From the NCBI RefSeq assembly GCF_040802235.1, contig NC_133156.1, positions 110,266,173 through 110,330,172 of the forward strand: 64,000 nt of DNA. Reading direction: 5' to 3'. The notes beneath the pieces are model-generated. The model searched no databases, was not told the DNA's origin, and saw only the letters and a list, made by a program, of their open reading frames with translations. Below are positions 24,367 through 35,920 of the stretch, piece by piece (position 1 is the first letter of the stretch; each line of letters starts with the position of its first letter). Both the position numbers and the translations under genes were made by a program. The stretch comes from Manis javanica (taxonomy: Eukaryota; Chordata; Mammalia; Pholidota; Manidae).

Positions 24367-24487
24367 TGTGGGATTTACATATAAATCAAGTATAAAAATC
24401 AAACAAATATTCATACTTGACCTGATTGTTTATAGTTCATAATGAGTGATCAAAACCAAAAGTTTTTGTGATGACTGCCCTTGTACT

Positions 24488-24563
24488 GTTCACCATGTAA
24501 GAACTTATTCACTATGTAAGAATTTGTTCACCATGTAAGAACTTGTTCGTTATGCTTCAGAAG
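24488..24563 (+). repeat. 19-bp tandem repeats in the LTR
   Basis: Units at 24488-24506, 24507-24525, 24526-24544 and a degenerate fourth at 24545-24563, based on 'gttcaccatgtaagaactt'. Tandem direct repeats in U3 often act as enhancers in retroviral LTRs; that role here is inference. Confidence 0.85.
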
Positions 24564-24665
24564 ATTGGAGACTGACGAGAATTAGGCTTGGTGTGGATTA
24601 ATGATTGTGCATTGAGCATTGACTCCCCTATACAGAATTTTATTGTTGTTAACAACCATTTGATC

Positions 24666-24671
24666 AATAAA
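24666..24671 (+). terminator. LTR polyadenylation signal AATAAA
   Basis: AATAAA 18 bases upstream of an A-tract. The same position in the other copy is 54982-54987. Confidence 0.8.
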
Positions 24672-24697
24672 TGTGAGAGATGGCCTCTCAAAAAAAA

Positions 24698-25088
24698 AGT
24701 TACATTAAAAAAAAAAAGTTACTTCACAAAGATAAATAGACTCAAATGGAAGAAGAGAAAAAAAAAAACTTAATCACACCTTTCGCCATTTATGGTAATA
24801 TTCATAGGTTCCAGGAATTAGGAAGTGTATATCTTGGGGCCATTTCTCAGCCTGCCACGTCAGACCCCATGTGGATGCCCAGTTGTTTAGTTCTTTATAC
24901 TATAGAGTTCATCTTCCCTTATGATTTTCAATCTTCTCTTCACAAACCAAATAAACATTTATGTAAATTTAAAAAAAAATGTTTGTGTCTCCATGGCAGA
25001 TAGGATTGTGTGTACCTGACTGTATGGTTCAACTTTTCTGTGATGAACATTATTTCTGTAATACAATAAAGGCAATTAAATATTTTAA
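24698..25088 (+). other. Second-level 3' transduced sequence
   Basis: Follows the tail poly(A) and lies inside the target duplication, so it moved with the L1. It starts with 'gttac' flanked by two A-tracts (24690-24697 and about 24707-24717), is otherwise non-repetitive in this window, and ends with AATAAA at 25065-25070 and a short A-run. It is absent from the other large L1, so it marks the source locus of this copy. Confidence 0.78.
25065..25070 (+). terminator. Polyadenylation signal of the transduced tail
   Basis: AATAAA about 17 bases before the final A-run that merges with the right target duplication. Confidence 0.75.
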
Positions 25089-25103
25089 AAAAAGATTATT
25101 ATA
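25089..25103. repeat. Target-site duplication, right copy
   Basis: Exact copy of 18856-18870, directly after the terminal A-run. Confidence 0.88.
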
Positions 25104-26330
25104 TCCATGAAAGAAGAATGGGATGCTGTAAAAGTGGAGTAATCATAGAATAAGAAAAAAAATTTTGGAATTAAAACTGTCATGGTAGAAATAGAAAACT
25201 CATTAGAAATGTTGGACAATAAAATTGAGGAACGCAGGAAAGAAAGATAAAAAAATCAGAAATACATCCAGGAACTCCAACATCTCAGTAATGGGAATTT
25301 GAAAAGGAGAGGAGAAAATTGAGGGAAAGAAATAAACAAAGAGAATAATTTAAATAAATCTGGATATGAGTTTTCCAAATTAAAAGCCCCCAAATGCAAA
25401 GGTCAATGGATAAAAATAGATTCACACACCACAGCTCATCATCATTAAATTTTAGAACACTGAGAAAAGAAGAAAAATAAATCTTACCAATTTCCAGAGG
25501 GACAAAACAGCTCTCATATAAAAAATCAACTATTACATTGCTTTAGCTCTGTAAACCTCCCCAGTGGAAGTTAAAGGACAATAGAAAATTGCCTTTAAAA
25601 TTGTGAGAGATCTTTTATTAGCCAAACTATCAATTTAGTAGAATAAAAATATTTTCAAATCTGGAAGGTCTCATAAAGACAGTAGTAAAAGGAATTCCTG
25701 GGATTATAGTAAAGACAGACTCTCAAAGGGACAATTATGTGCTAGACGTAGAGAGCAGTCAGGCCAGCATGAAATGCATCCCAATGTTCCACCTGGAAAA
25801 GATGTCTTCAAGAAGCTGGAATTGATAGAATATCTGGTATATTTGAAAATATTAAGAGAATATTTAAGCTATGGAGTATTTGGTGCTGAATTAATGATAA
25901 ATACATAGAAAACTTAGCAAGTAAGTGATAAAATAAAACAATCATTATCTTCTAGGAAAACAAAAAATAAATGTGCAAGACAGAAAAAGTGAGTGTATAC
26001 CTGGCTCAGTGATGAACAACAATGTTTACAGAACTAATAACTATTTTGAGAGAATAAGGAGATAAGAAGGGCACTTGGGGAGGCAGAATGATACCGTGAA
26101 AAAGAAAGTTAAATCTTGATTATTTACTTTTAGCCATTATGAAGAACAAAGAAGTAATAATACAATCATGTTACTCAGAAATATGAAGGCCAATATCAAA
26201 AGAAAAGAGTTAAAATTGTGGCATATCGCTGTCTCTGGGGGACTAGAATGGGCTGAGCATGGAGAATGACTCTTGGTTTTGGTCATTAATCTTGTGGACT
26301 ATTTAACTAATATTATGTGCATGTACACTT
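25104..26330 (+). mobile_element. Old HAL1/L1-like element, right part
   Basis: A-rich sense L1-like sequence resembling an ORF1 region: 'ggaatttgaaaaggagagga', 'gtggaagttaaaggacaata' and 'ctggaaggtctcataaagac'. No open frame survives and there is no recognisable 3' end. Assignment to HAL1 rather than to an old L1 is uncertain. Confidence 0.5.
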
Positions 26331-26737
26331 CCATGAAATAAGTATTAAACAACAAAACCAATGAAGGTGCAATGGGGTCTGGGGGGCAGATGGCATAGAA
26401 AGGGTGATCCCCTGCAGGAGCCTGGCAGGTGCTTTGGAAACGTATCCAGCAACCTCAGGGCATGAGCAGAAGTCCAGCCTACCCCCTGTTCCTCTGAGAA
26501 GCCTCCAGAAGAGGCCCTGAGGCCATGAATAAAGCATTCAGGACAGTCACTTTCCAGGAGGGTCCCACAGGGAAGGGTGGGGGGTGGGGGACACAAAGAA
26601 GGGCTTTGCTGGAAGAAGGAGCTGCACCTCGGCAGGAATCGCCCTGAGATTGATTCCCCGTGGCCCTAGGCTCCAAGGTCCTGGGAAAGAAAAGTCCCAT
26701 CTATTTTTTTTCTCAGCCTTTGAAAGCCGGGGTGCTA

Positions 26738-27115
26738 CGATCTGAATTCGCCCCTGCTGACTTTATATGTTGACATGTATCCCCTGACGGTAATGCTGTT
26801 AGAAGGTGGAGCCACAGGGAAGTGAATAGTTGGGAGGGCAGAGCCCTCATAAATGGGATCAGTGCTCTTGTAAGAGAAGCCCCAGAGAGCTTCCTTGCCC
26901 CTTCTGCCCTGTGCGGTTAAAGGCAAAAATCAGACCAAACCAAACAAAAAGAAACCCAAACCAGCCATTTAGGAAGCAGCCTCTCTCCAGACATGGACTC
27001 TGTAGGCACCTTGATCTTGGATTTCTCAGCTCCCAAAACTGCAAGTGAATATCTGTTGATTACAAACCTCCCAGTTCATGGTATTTTCATTGTAGAAGCC
27101 TGAATGGACTAGGAC
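26738..27115 (+). mobile_element. MaLR-type LTR
   Basis: 'gtgctacgatctgaattcgc', 'ggtaatgctgttagaaggtg', 'cagagccctcataaatggga', 'ggcaccttgatcttggattt' and 'gaatggactaggacaca' follow the MaLR LTR order. The internal A/C-rich part at about 26925-26965 is not typical and may be a small insertion. Confidence 0.6.
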
Positions 27116-27640
27116 ACAAGGTGTTGATAATCAGCAATAGAAACAAAATTATATGGGAATAATAACTGGTGCTGTGGGATCTTGGCTTGTCCCCAGCATG
27201 TGGGCAGGTCACCACAGTTTCTCTCCACACAGGGCCAGGGGAAGTTGTACCAGAGGCTCAGCAAATGGAATGCCTCCAGATGTGGTTCTTGCTCATGTCA
27301 GTTTATGAAGAGCAGGCAGGGCAGATGGAGAGAAATGATTCCAAAACAGGCTCACTTATGCTCGGTGCTACACAAGTGCTCCTATTCACACACACTATAG
27401 GGGCTGAGAAACAAAATACCTCATTCCTTGCTGCCTTATGCAGAGAAGATGTCATGGCTGAGGTGAACTTAGGGACACATGCAAGGTTTCCATAGGCAAA
27501 AGTGGTGCAAAAGAACATTCCAACCAGAAAGACAGCTTCAGTAAAGATAAGGGAATTTGGAAAGATAAAATTCAACTTGAATGCCAACTGTGTGCCATTG
27601 CCATATCGGCCTCATATGACACTGAAGACCAGTTTCTCCC
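27116..27640. other. Intergenic DNA, no gene recognised
   Basis: Overlapping frames on both strands (27169-27495, 27182-27400, 27303-27587) without domains. Confidence 0.5.
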
Positions 27641-27644
27641 TTCA

Positions 27645-27755
27645 GTAAATACTTTCAGGAAAACAAGTTAGTCTATGGCAGAGCTAAGATTCAAACTCAG
27701 GTCTGTCTGATGCAAAATCTGAGCTTTCCCCACCATTCTGTGCTACCTCTTACAC
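27645..27755 (+). repeat. MIR SINE fragment
   Basis: 'ggcagagctaagattcaaac' then 'tcaggtctgtctgatgcaaa' is the MIR 3' half. Confidence 0.6.
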
Positions 27756-28261
27756 AGACATAAGAAGTGCAAGGCTATGCAGAAAATAATTTGGGTTACC
27801 CTCAAGGCAGACCAGATAAAACTCAAGTGCAAGCAGTTTATTTGGAAGTTAATTTCTGGAAATTTTGGCAAGGGCATGGGGAAATGAGACAAGGAAGGAA
27901 AGAGAACAAATAAAGTGTTCATTGTTAGACAACTTGCCCTTTAGGTAACTAGAACTCAATTCTGCTGGAAAATTCTGGGATCCAGTGTATAATCTGCAAC
28001 TTGGAGTTCTCTCTCCTCAAAGGGGATCAGGAAACTGGGGTAATCGTGTATTACTAATTCAGTAATCAATTCAGCCATTGATTGAAGGATGCTGAGGAGG
28101 GAGGCATTCTGTACAGATGAAAAGCAAGCTCTTTAGAGAAAACCCCAGGGCAAAGAAGTGAAGGTGCTGTCCAGTTGGACAGGTGTGTACTGAAGCGGTA
28201 AGGGTGAGGGGAAGAGGAGGCGGGCGTCCAATGGTGGCTGCTACAGAAGCACAGGTTACAA
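27756..28261. other. Intergenic DNA, nothing recognised
   Basis: No repeat family or gene identified. The minus-strand 159-codon frame 28066-28545 starts beyond the L2 fragment at 28262 and runs through it, so I regard it as chance. Confidence 0.5.
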
Positions 28262-28352
28262 GAAAGCTCCATGAAGGCAGGGACAATGCCTGTTCTATTT
28301 ACCACTGTGTATTTACTGCCTGGCACAGAAGAGATGCTTAATAAATGTTTGT
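28262..28352 (+). repeat. L2 LINE 3' end
   Basis: 'catgaaggcagggacaatgc', 'ctgttctatttaccactgtg' and 'gatgcttaataaatgtttgt' match the L2 3' end. Confidence 0.65.
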
Positions 28353-30944
28353 AGAGGATGGAAGACGGGGAGACAGGGATGGAAAGAGAGGAGAAACGGA
28401 AACAGGGTTGCAACATCGCCCCTCTCCAGGAGAATAGGAAAGAGGCCAGAAGGGAAAACACAGAAGACAAAGGTCTTGAAAGGCTCTTTCCTGTATGCAA
28501 CGGAAAGCTTTTGAAAGTTTTAAAGCAGGAAAATGACATGATCAAAGCAGAATTTAAGGAAGATAAATCTGGCAGTCTTCTTTTCAGAAAATGCTTATCA
28601 TTCTAAGTCAACAAGTGCCTCATTTCTAGTAAGGATGGGGCAAAAAGCAGAAGACTGATATTGTTGCAGAACATGCTTAATATACCTCATTGCTCATGAA
28701 GAACAGCAGCTGAATGTTCTCCAACTTCCATTTCACACCCTCTACTGAATTTCTTCTTGCTTGAACTCACTAGAGCGACTTCTGTTCTCTGCCACTGAGC
28801 CTGAAATGATAGCCCAGCCACAGAGCAAAACCAATCCAAGCATGCTGTAAATGCAGCCCTTTTCTGACTCAAACTGATATTAGCTGCATGATTCCTTCAC
28901 TACACTTGGCAGACATTAAATAAAATACTAAAATAAAATAAATGTAAAAACCTGTCCTCGAAAGACAAATATTTCCTACCATCAAGACTGCTCAGTAAAG
29001 GTAAGCTACAGACAAAAAGATCGTTCAGTGATGACAGCATTGTGGGAACTATTACATTGCCTCCCAGGGTGATCCTGTTGAAAGAAAAACACTCTTTGGG
29101 ATATTGGATTTCTGGCAGCTTTGTTGTGAAGTCGGTATACGCTCATTTGGTAACCACAGGAGGCAATGGATGTAAAACAGAGAGAGAGAATACAGTATCT
29201 GTGTTCAACGTGTTCCCAGTCAGACACCTCAGCCAAGCATTACATCCACTACAATAAGTTCTCTAATGGGGTTTGCACAAAGGGCAATCACTCAGCTTAC
29301 CCTCCACATAGTGCCCAAGAGTTTCACTGCCCACATGACCTGAATCCACAGCCTCACTCCTATAAACTGACATTTATGTGAACTCTTCATATCTATGTGT
29401 CCTCAGTAGTAATAAATATCATCAGACACCCAAGGTCAAAGGGACTTTAGGGAATTGGCAAATTGAGACCAGTAGGTTTATATCAGAGAAATGTGTTTAA
29501 TGGGGAGTACATGAAAATAATATTAAAGCAATCTTATCTCTAAAAATAAGAGAAAAATCAAATAAGGGAGGCCTATATACTTAAAAATACCAGTGCTAAT
29601 TAACATACTTTTTAGTGTGGAGATTTATGAGGTTGAGAGTGGCCAACATTTCCACTCTGTTTTTGTCTGGAAAATTGAATTCTGGAAAAAATGGGAAGAC
29701 CAGTCCAAAGGCCAGTTAGCACTCTGATATTATGACAGCAATGGAAAGGAGAAAAATGACTTGATTGGCAAAAGTTTTGCGGACAGAGGCCAACAGAAAC
29801 CAAGAGCCTTGACTATTCGGGGTGAGCAGGGATGGGTGATTTGCCCCCCAGATGTGCTGTCCATCCTGCTCTGTTGATGGACATCTAGGGAACAAATCAC
29901 TAAGCTCCTTTTGTTCTCTGGCTTCTGCTTAGAGAGCCAATGAGATATCGTGGCAGAGACTGGGGAAGAGAGGAGAGTGAGGTGGAGCATTTGTTCTCCC
30001 AGCTCCCTCTCTGGAGGGCTATGGGTCCCAGATCCTGTGCTCTTGCCGTGGGGCTGACAGCCCTCCTTCACCGCAGCGCTCTCTTCCCAGCCCCGGTCCT
30101 GACCAGGAGTGCTCCCCATTCTTGCTAACTTTGGGGTGTTTCACTGTTCTTTGTTGGTTTCCTTTATCCCAGTACTTCTTTTTAAATCATCCCTTCATGA
30201 AAGTATCCTCAACTTTCCCCCATTGACTGTGTCCCCTTTTTCCCATGGTGACTCTACCTGGAAGGTTGTTGTGCAGAGGAAGTTTTCTCAGTATTTGAAC
30301 AGGGCCAATGAGAAACTAATGCAACTGTTCTTGAAGCACCTCTGTTAGGCCAGTTTCTGTCTGAAAGGATCCTTGCAGGGCTTTGCTCTGTGTCTGTTCG
30401 GGATGGTCATGTCCCCAGTGTGATCACTAAGGGTGGGAGCCAGTCAGTGTGATATCAGCTTTAGATAGGAAGGTCTGAGTGCGCACTGCCCAGGCTGCCA
30501 ATTTACCTGGGAATCAAAGGAGTAATAGTACGGTCTCTCACTAATCTCTGAGAGCCTGGGGCTTCCTGACTTAGACAGTTCCCAGATTTCACATGTGCTA
30601 TCAAGTACAGAGTATGGAAAAAGCTTTCTTCTTTAGACTTTGCCTTTTCACTAAATCCACATTCCTATTCCAGTTAAGTAGAGCGACGTTACTCAAGGTG
30701 TAGTCTGGGCCCACTGATGGTGTGCAAACTGTAAGAAGCCTGCTCCAAAATCAATCACCTGTATTCAGCTGCCATTTTTTTTTTCAGCAGCAAGACTTTC
30801 CTGATGAAGGAAGCAGTGTGTTGGTTTATTCCTCACATCAGCATTTTTACTCATCACAGACAGGGAACAAACATTTCTTGGAATGGTATTTGGGTACCCG
30901 GAGCAGCACTGAATTAGAGTGAAGTGGGGTCCGGGCAATAGACT
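28353..30944. other. Intergenic DNA, no gene recognised
   Basis: Purine-rich near 28353-28600, average elsewhere. Frames such as 29730-30119 and 30109-30348 have no domain. The patch at 30686-30740 ('gttactcaaggtgtagtctg') faintly resembles a hAT MER end. Confidence 0.5.
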
Positions 30945-31200
30945 AGGTCAGTGCTTCCCAAATTGTGCTCCATAGAATCCTATTTCTATAAGACATCATG
31001 TCCATTAAGATTGGGAAATTCTCAGAGATTAACAAAGCATACGATCATGTTAATGACTCTGATGAATCCCACAGTGAAATTTGCTTACTTTTATTTAGCA
31101 TAGAATTTCCCATACTTGCTTGAAATGATTCTGTCATGTCATGACTATTACAATTTGTGAAATTAGCGTTCTGTGAAACAGCATTCAGGAAATGCTCAGC
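30945..31200 (+). mobile_element. Possible non-autonomous hAT (Charlie/MER-type) transposon
   Basis: Ends look like imperfect inverted repeats: 'cagtgcttcccaaattgtgc' on the left and 'caggaaatgctcag' on the right, the style of MER hAT elements. There is no transposase. Orientation is arbitrary. Confidence 0.4.
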
Positions 31201-31259
31201 CAGTTGATCTCTAGGGTCTCTTTGGAAGATATTTATCTTCCTTAACCGTCAATTAATGT

Positions 31260-31495
31260 CTAATACCTGAATAGTACTAAGTATTTTCATATGCATGTCC
31301 TCAATGAGTCTCATTGTTACACTGTGAGAAACAGCAGGAATGATCAATCCCAGTTTACACAGGAGTAATTGGGGGTGCGGGGACAGACATATTATAGGAC
31401 TTGCTCAAAGTCAATACCACTTTTGAAAAGTGAAGCTAGAATTTGACATGTAGATCATCAAACTCTAAAACCTGTATTTCCTAACAATGCATTGA
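31260..31495 (+). repeat. MIR SINE
   Basis: 'catatgcatgtcctcaatga', 'caatcccagtttacacagga' and 'ggacttgctcaaagtcaa' follow the MIR core to 3' half. Confidence 0.55.
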
Positions 31496-32035
31496 ATCTT
31501 TGAGCTAAAAAGAATCTTAGAGAATAATACATCTAATTAGGAAAGTAATATTCTCATAAGGAGTGATTCAATGCTAAACCAGTGCAGATACACTTAACTT
31601 GCAGCTAAGAGTGATGTTTAAAGCTGTTTCCTTATATCATTTGACACTAGTCTCTTGGTATAGTCAAACAGAGCTTTCCAATGTCCTATTTTGTCCAAAC
31701 CCCAAGGAATGGGTTACATTCTTCTTCTAAAGAAGAGCAGAAGATCGGAGACTGAATGTCACACACACTGGACTTCTCAGTTTGTTTACAAAACTAGGAG
31801 AGGGAGAGGGTGAGGGCATGTGACATTTATATCCTATATCTCTAAGGCTAGTAAAAGGGATGTGAGGTTTAATGACACTTGGCTAAAGTGATTAAGTCAT
31901 AGTCTGTTTATCCTTTCATGGTCAGCTAAAAGGAAAAGAAGAATGTGCTATTACTTTTGCATTTTCAAGAAAGAAGCCTTAAAATAATCTAATCATGATC
32001 TTTATTTTCTGTGTGTATACTTCTAACCAGGTTTT
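31496..32035. other. Intergenic DNA, nothing recognised
   Basis: AT-rich; no ORF or named repeat. Confidence 0.5.
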
Positions 32036-32039
32036 CATC

Positions 32040-32350
32040 TAATGATTCATCCCTTCATTCATTTGTTCATTCATTCAGTAAATGTTTTACATATTCTAGG
32101 CCAGGCAATGTGCTGGGAGCTGAGGAAACATAATGAATAAGATATTTTCTTGCCCAAATCAAGTAGGAATCATTACTACCATCAATACACATGTATTAAA
32201 TGCCTTGTGTAGGAGGTGCTGGAACTGGGCACTTCAGGGGCCTGTAACAAGGCATGGCATGGCAGGGTCCTTGTCCTGCAGGAGCTTAGTCTCCTTGAGG
32301 GGATGGCCATGCACACAGAAAGCTAAGTAACACTGTGCAATGCTAAGTGC
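32040..32350 (-). repeat. L2 LINE fragment (antisense)
   Basis: 'cattcatttgttcattcatt', 'aggccaggcaatgtgctggg' and 'cctgcaggagcttagtctcc' match the antisense L2 3' region. Confidence 0.6.
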
Positions 32351-33315
32351 CATTTGAGTGCTATGGAGTATCAGTGTGACTGGCATTGCAGAGACAGGGA
32401 GATCACTCTTGGTCTGGGCAAGTGGGGAAGCTGTCACAGTGGCATAATTGTGGTCACAGCCAATAAGAACTATTATAAACCACAGCATTGCAGGAGAGAT
32501 GGAATAATGATTCTGAGAGGGTGAAATCTTTTTGTTTTAAATTGACCTCATGGAAATAAATCTGGCACTTAAAGAGTTTCAGGTTTTATTTATGTCATAA
32601 TGGTTCACTTGTGGGTAACTAGCTCTTGAAATAAGGAACTTGTCTCTCTAGGTTGGAATCATTTTGAATGGGAGAAATGAAACTTTATTAATCTTTTGAA
32701 AGTTATTCAACATTAATTGTGTCTGGCAGTTTTTAAATAAGAAAAATTACCCCAAACTAGATGGCTTAGATTACATTGTTATCTACGAGTGATTTTCTCA
32801 TGTAATAAATATGCTTTAGTTCTATAATTATAAGAAGGATCTGAATTTTTCTCCCCACCACTGCAAATAACTGCCTGTCCTGTGTTGAAAAAAAATGCTT
32901 GAATTCTTTTATATTTTCTTATCCTCAAGTAAGCTATCAAAATATAATCCCCCCTCCAGTAAATTATGAAGAACTTAAAAATGAAAAAGTCACTGGTGAT
33001 GCAGGTGTTTATACAGCTTTATTTTTAAAGTTTGGGTATCATGTCCTACCAGTTATAGAGAAATAATGATAACTTAGTACAAAATCTTACATTTATGAAG
33101 TTACATTCTAGATGGAAAATCAGATCTATGCTTAGTGAGAGTTTAAATTTTATTTAAGATCTTAGAACTATGCAGAGCTTATATAAGACACTACTTGACT
33201 CAATTTCAACAAAATAAGCTTGCAAGTTTGAGAAACTGAATAATATGCCTCCTGATCTCCCTTGAATTCTCAGAGAGAAAAACAACAGGATTTTGCCATA
33301 GATAAAAAAGTACCA
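32351..33315. other. Intergenic DNA, nothing recognised
   Basis: AT-rich sequence with no supported gene or repeat. Confidence 0.5.
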
Positions 33316-33319
33316 GAGC

Positions 33320-33970
33320 TTTCTCCACTTCCAATAAGGACAATTAAAAGAAAACTGGTGAAATGGGAGAATATATTCATAAATGACATATCCAATAAAC
33401 GGTTAACATCCAAAATATATAAAGAGCTCACATGCCTTAACACCCAAAAGGCAAATAATCCGATTAAAAAATGGGTAGAGGATCTGAACAGGCATTTCTC
33501 CAAAGAAGAAATTCAGATGGCCAACAGGCACATGAAAAGATGCTCCACATCCCTAATCATCAGGAAAATGCTAATTAAAACTATAATGAGATGTCACCTC
33601 ACACCAGTTAGGATGGCCAGCATCCAAAAGAAAAAGAACAACAAATGCTGGTGAGGATGCGGAGAAATGGGAACCCTCTTACACTGTTGATGGGGATGTA
33701 AATTAAATTAGTTCAGCCATTGTGGAAAGCAATAAGAAGGTTCCTCAAAAAACTAAAAACAGAAATACCATTTGACCCAGGTATTCCACTCTTAGAAATT
33801 TACTCAAAGAAAACAAGATGCCTGATTCAAAAAGACATATGCACTCCTGTTTATCACAGCACTATTTACAATAGCCAAGATACAGAAGCAATCCAAGTGC
33901 CCATCAGTAGATGAATGGATAAAGTAGAGGTGGTACATATATTATTCAGCCATAAAAAGAAAACATAGCC
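33320..33970 (+). pseudogene. Older L1 ORF2 C-terminal fragment
   Basis: Sense L1 ORF2 3' part. A frame of about 130 codons (33262-33654) contains '[20 protein letters not shown]' and '[20 protein letters not shown]', the conserved segment that is also seen at 21.8-22.0 kb and 52.1-52.4 kb. A stop follows 'NNKCW', and 'GEMGTLLHC' and 'GIPLLEIYSKK' lie beyond it in other frames. It ends near 33970 without a 3' UTR or poly(A). It is clearly more diverged than the two large L1s, so it is an earlier insertion. Confidence 0.8.
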
Positions 33971-34199
33971 CCCCCCTTTTAAATCACAGTTAAGGTAAAC
34001 CAAGAATATCCACTAATAGTGTTAATAAATAGAGTAGTAAATAAGAAATAGAGTGTTCTTTGTAAAGAAATATTTTGCCAAATATGAGGGAAAAAAATTA
34101 CTTGACTCTAAGTGTAGTCTTCCTGTATTTATCTCAAAAGTGAGAAACAAAAAATTCCTACTAGTCTTCACAGCAACAACCCTTTTACCATAAGCCCTC

Positions 34200-34770
34200 C
34201 ACCTCTGTTTCACTCAGTGTGGTCGCCCCGTGACTCACCACCCAGACCCTCCTTCCAGAATGAAGGACTCAGTCCTGCAGGGATTGCTGCATTCAGACTG
34301 CCTTTGGCTGTCCGCCCGCATGGGGCTTGCCTCAGCGAACAGAGCTCCCGCTAGAAGCCTCACTCCTTCCTGGGCGGCCCAAATACAAGGACTCATCAGC
34401 AAAGGGTATAAAGTGTTTTTAAATGGTTGAGTGCATCTTCGTGGAGAAAATGGAAGTCTTCCTTATGGCCAGGACCCTTACCTGACTGTGAACTACTTGG
34501 TGGTGATGTAATTGTCCTGTTGCTGGGAGACTGCTTCCGCACCTATAAGCAATAAGCTATTATTGACTAAGTCACTATATAAAGAGCTTCACCCAGAGCT
34601 CTGGGCAGGTAGAGACAGAGGTGGATTATAGGCCTGCAGACTGCTGGATGCAGACCTGATTCTAGTGCTCAACCTACCGCCCTGAGAATAAAGCCAGGCA
34701 TAAACTCTTTAATCCCAAGAACATTCCATTGACATTTCTTGGTCTCACTGAATCCATACTGAACTTGCCT
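34200..34770 (+). mobile_element. LTR-like sequence with TATA box and poly(A) signal
   Basis: 'cactatataaagagc' (TATA at about 34574-34581), a GC-rich R-like section, and 'gagaataaagcc' (AATAAA at about 34686) lie at the spacing of a retroviral U3-R-U5, followed by 'tcttggtctcactgaatcc'. The left border is uncertain; no internal genes are attached. The family is not identified. Confidence 0.5.
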
Positions 34771-35595
34771 GGGGCTGAAACCCTCAGGCAAGACAGTCTT
34801 CCCCAGAGATATCCAGCATCACCAGTCAGCTTCTCCCTGGGCCCAATCCTGCTTTATTCTCTTTTCTTCTACAGGTGTCAATCCTAAGAGCACTCCTTTA
34901 GAAACATCCTAAATACTCATTTCTGTGTCCCAGTTTGCTTCCCAGGGCACCCAGCCTGTGGCACTCGAATCTCCATTGATTTGAACCTCTGTACCTATTG
35001 GGGTACAAACATTTCTTCTTCAGAGATGCTCTGATTGTAAAAACATTATCTAAATGACAGGAAATCTCCTTTGTTCTTTCTACCAATCTGAACAACTTTT
35101 CAGGAAATTTCTTGGAAATCACTCTCCAAAAAGCATCAAGATTTAGTACATGTCCTACCAAACTCATTCTCTAGTTCTTATATTTGACAGTGACTTCAGG
35201 GAAACAGCAAAGTCCCAATTCTTTGCAGTAGGTGTTGGTGCTCATCCCTAGTCACAGCTAAGAACACTCAATTTATTTAAAATAGTTGCATTTCTTTTTC
35301 TTTTCTTTAGAATCCATGTTTTTTTGAACCACGTTAATGCCAGTAGTATCTATAACTGGGTGGGAATTGTAGGAATAGCTCTAAAATAGAGACATAGCAG
35401 ACAAGGAATCAGTCATCTTGTGGAGAGGCGTGGCTCTAGTGACCCCTAGGGAAAACCGCTGTCTGAAGTTGCTTTAATTAAAGTGACTAAGGTCTTACTA
35501 CGGAGGTTGGTAGAGGCAGTTTCATTCCTCCCTCCACCCCCACACCACTGAAAATAGAATCTGATTATATCACTCTGTATTTGAGGACAAATACA
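34771..35595. other. Intergenic DNA, nothing recognised
   Basis: The minus-strand 89-codon frame 34898-35167 has no domain. No named repeat. Confidence 0.5.
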
Positions 35596-35599
35596 CATG

Positions 35600-35920
35600 C
35601 ATAGCAATTTTTTCTAGCTTTATTGAGGTATAATTCACAAATAAAATTGTAAGATATTTAAAGAGTACAGGACGATTTGATACACATATGCATTGTCAAA
35701 GGATTGCCCCATTGAGCTAGCTGCCACATCCATCACCTCACACATTTAACCTCTTTTTTTCTTTTTCTGTGAGAACATTTAAGTTCTACTCTCAGCAAAT
35801 CTCAATCCTATATAGTGTAGTCAACTATAGTCACCATGTTATACATTTGATCCTCAGACCTTGTGCATCTTATAATTGAAAGTTTGTATTCTTTTGTCAC
35901 AACTAGAGCATTTTGAAGTT
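35600..35920 (-). mobile_element. Old L1 3' UTR (antisense)
   Basis: 'tagctttattgaggtataat', 'tttgatacacatatgcattg', 'cacatccatcacctcacaca' and 'gtagtcaactatagtcacca' are the antisense of an L1M-type 3' UTR. Confidence 0.65.

Larger units (their letters stand above)
24367..24689 (+). mobile_element. LTR U3-R portion ending at its poly(A) site
   Basis: Starts TGTGGGA directly after the polypurine tract and ends in 'ggcctctc' followed by an A-tract. AATAAA at 24666-24671 lies 18 bases before the tail. The LTR U5 region is missing, exactly as expected if this is the 3' end of a processed RNA. A 19-bp tandem repeat lies within. Confidence 0.75.
18871..25088 (+). mobile_element. Young 5'-truncated L1 with retroviral and flank-derived 3' tails
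   Basis: A 6.2-kb insertion with an exact 15-bp target duplication. Order: ORF2 from late endonuclease onward (18871-22512); L1 3' UTR and A-rich stretch (22513-22868); tail containing an env transmembrane remnant, polypurine tract and LTR ending at a poly(A) tract (about 22869-24697); then about 390 bp of further DNA (24698-25088) ending in AATAAA and a short A-run. The 5' UTR, ORF1 and ORF2 N-terminus are missing, as is common after incomplete reverse transcription. It is inserted within an older HAL1/L1-like element. Confidence 0.88.

Noticed and set aside
22869..24689. Independent provirus inserted after the L1 by its own integrase
   Set aside because: The same L1/env junction occurs at a second locus with a different target duplication, there is no 5' LTR, gag or pol, and the LTR ends at a poly(A) tract without U5.
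28066..28545. 159-codon minus-strand frame
   Set aside because: Runs through an L2 3' end and has no recognisable domain; chance frame.
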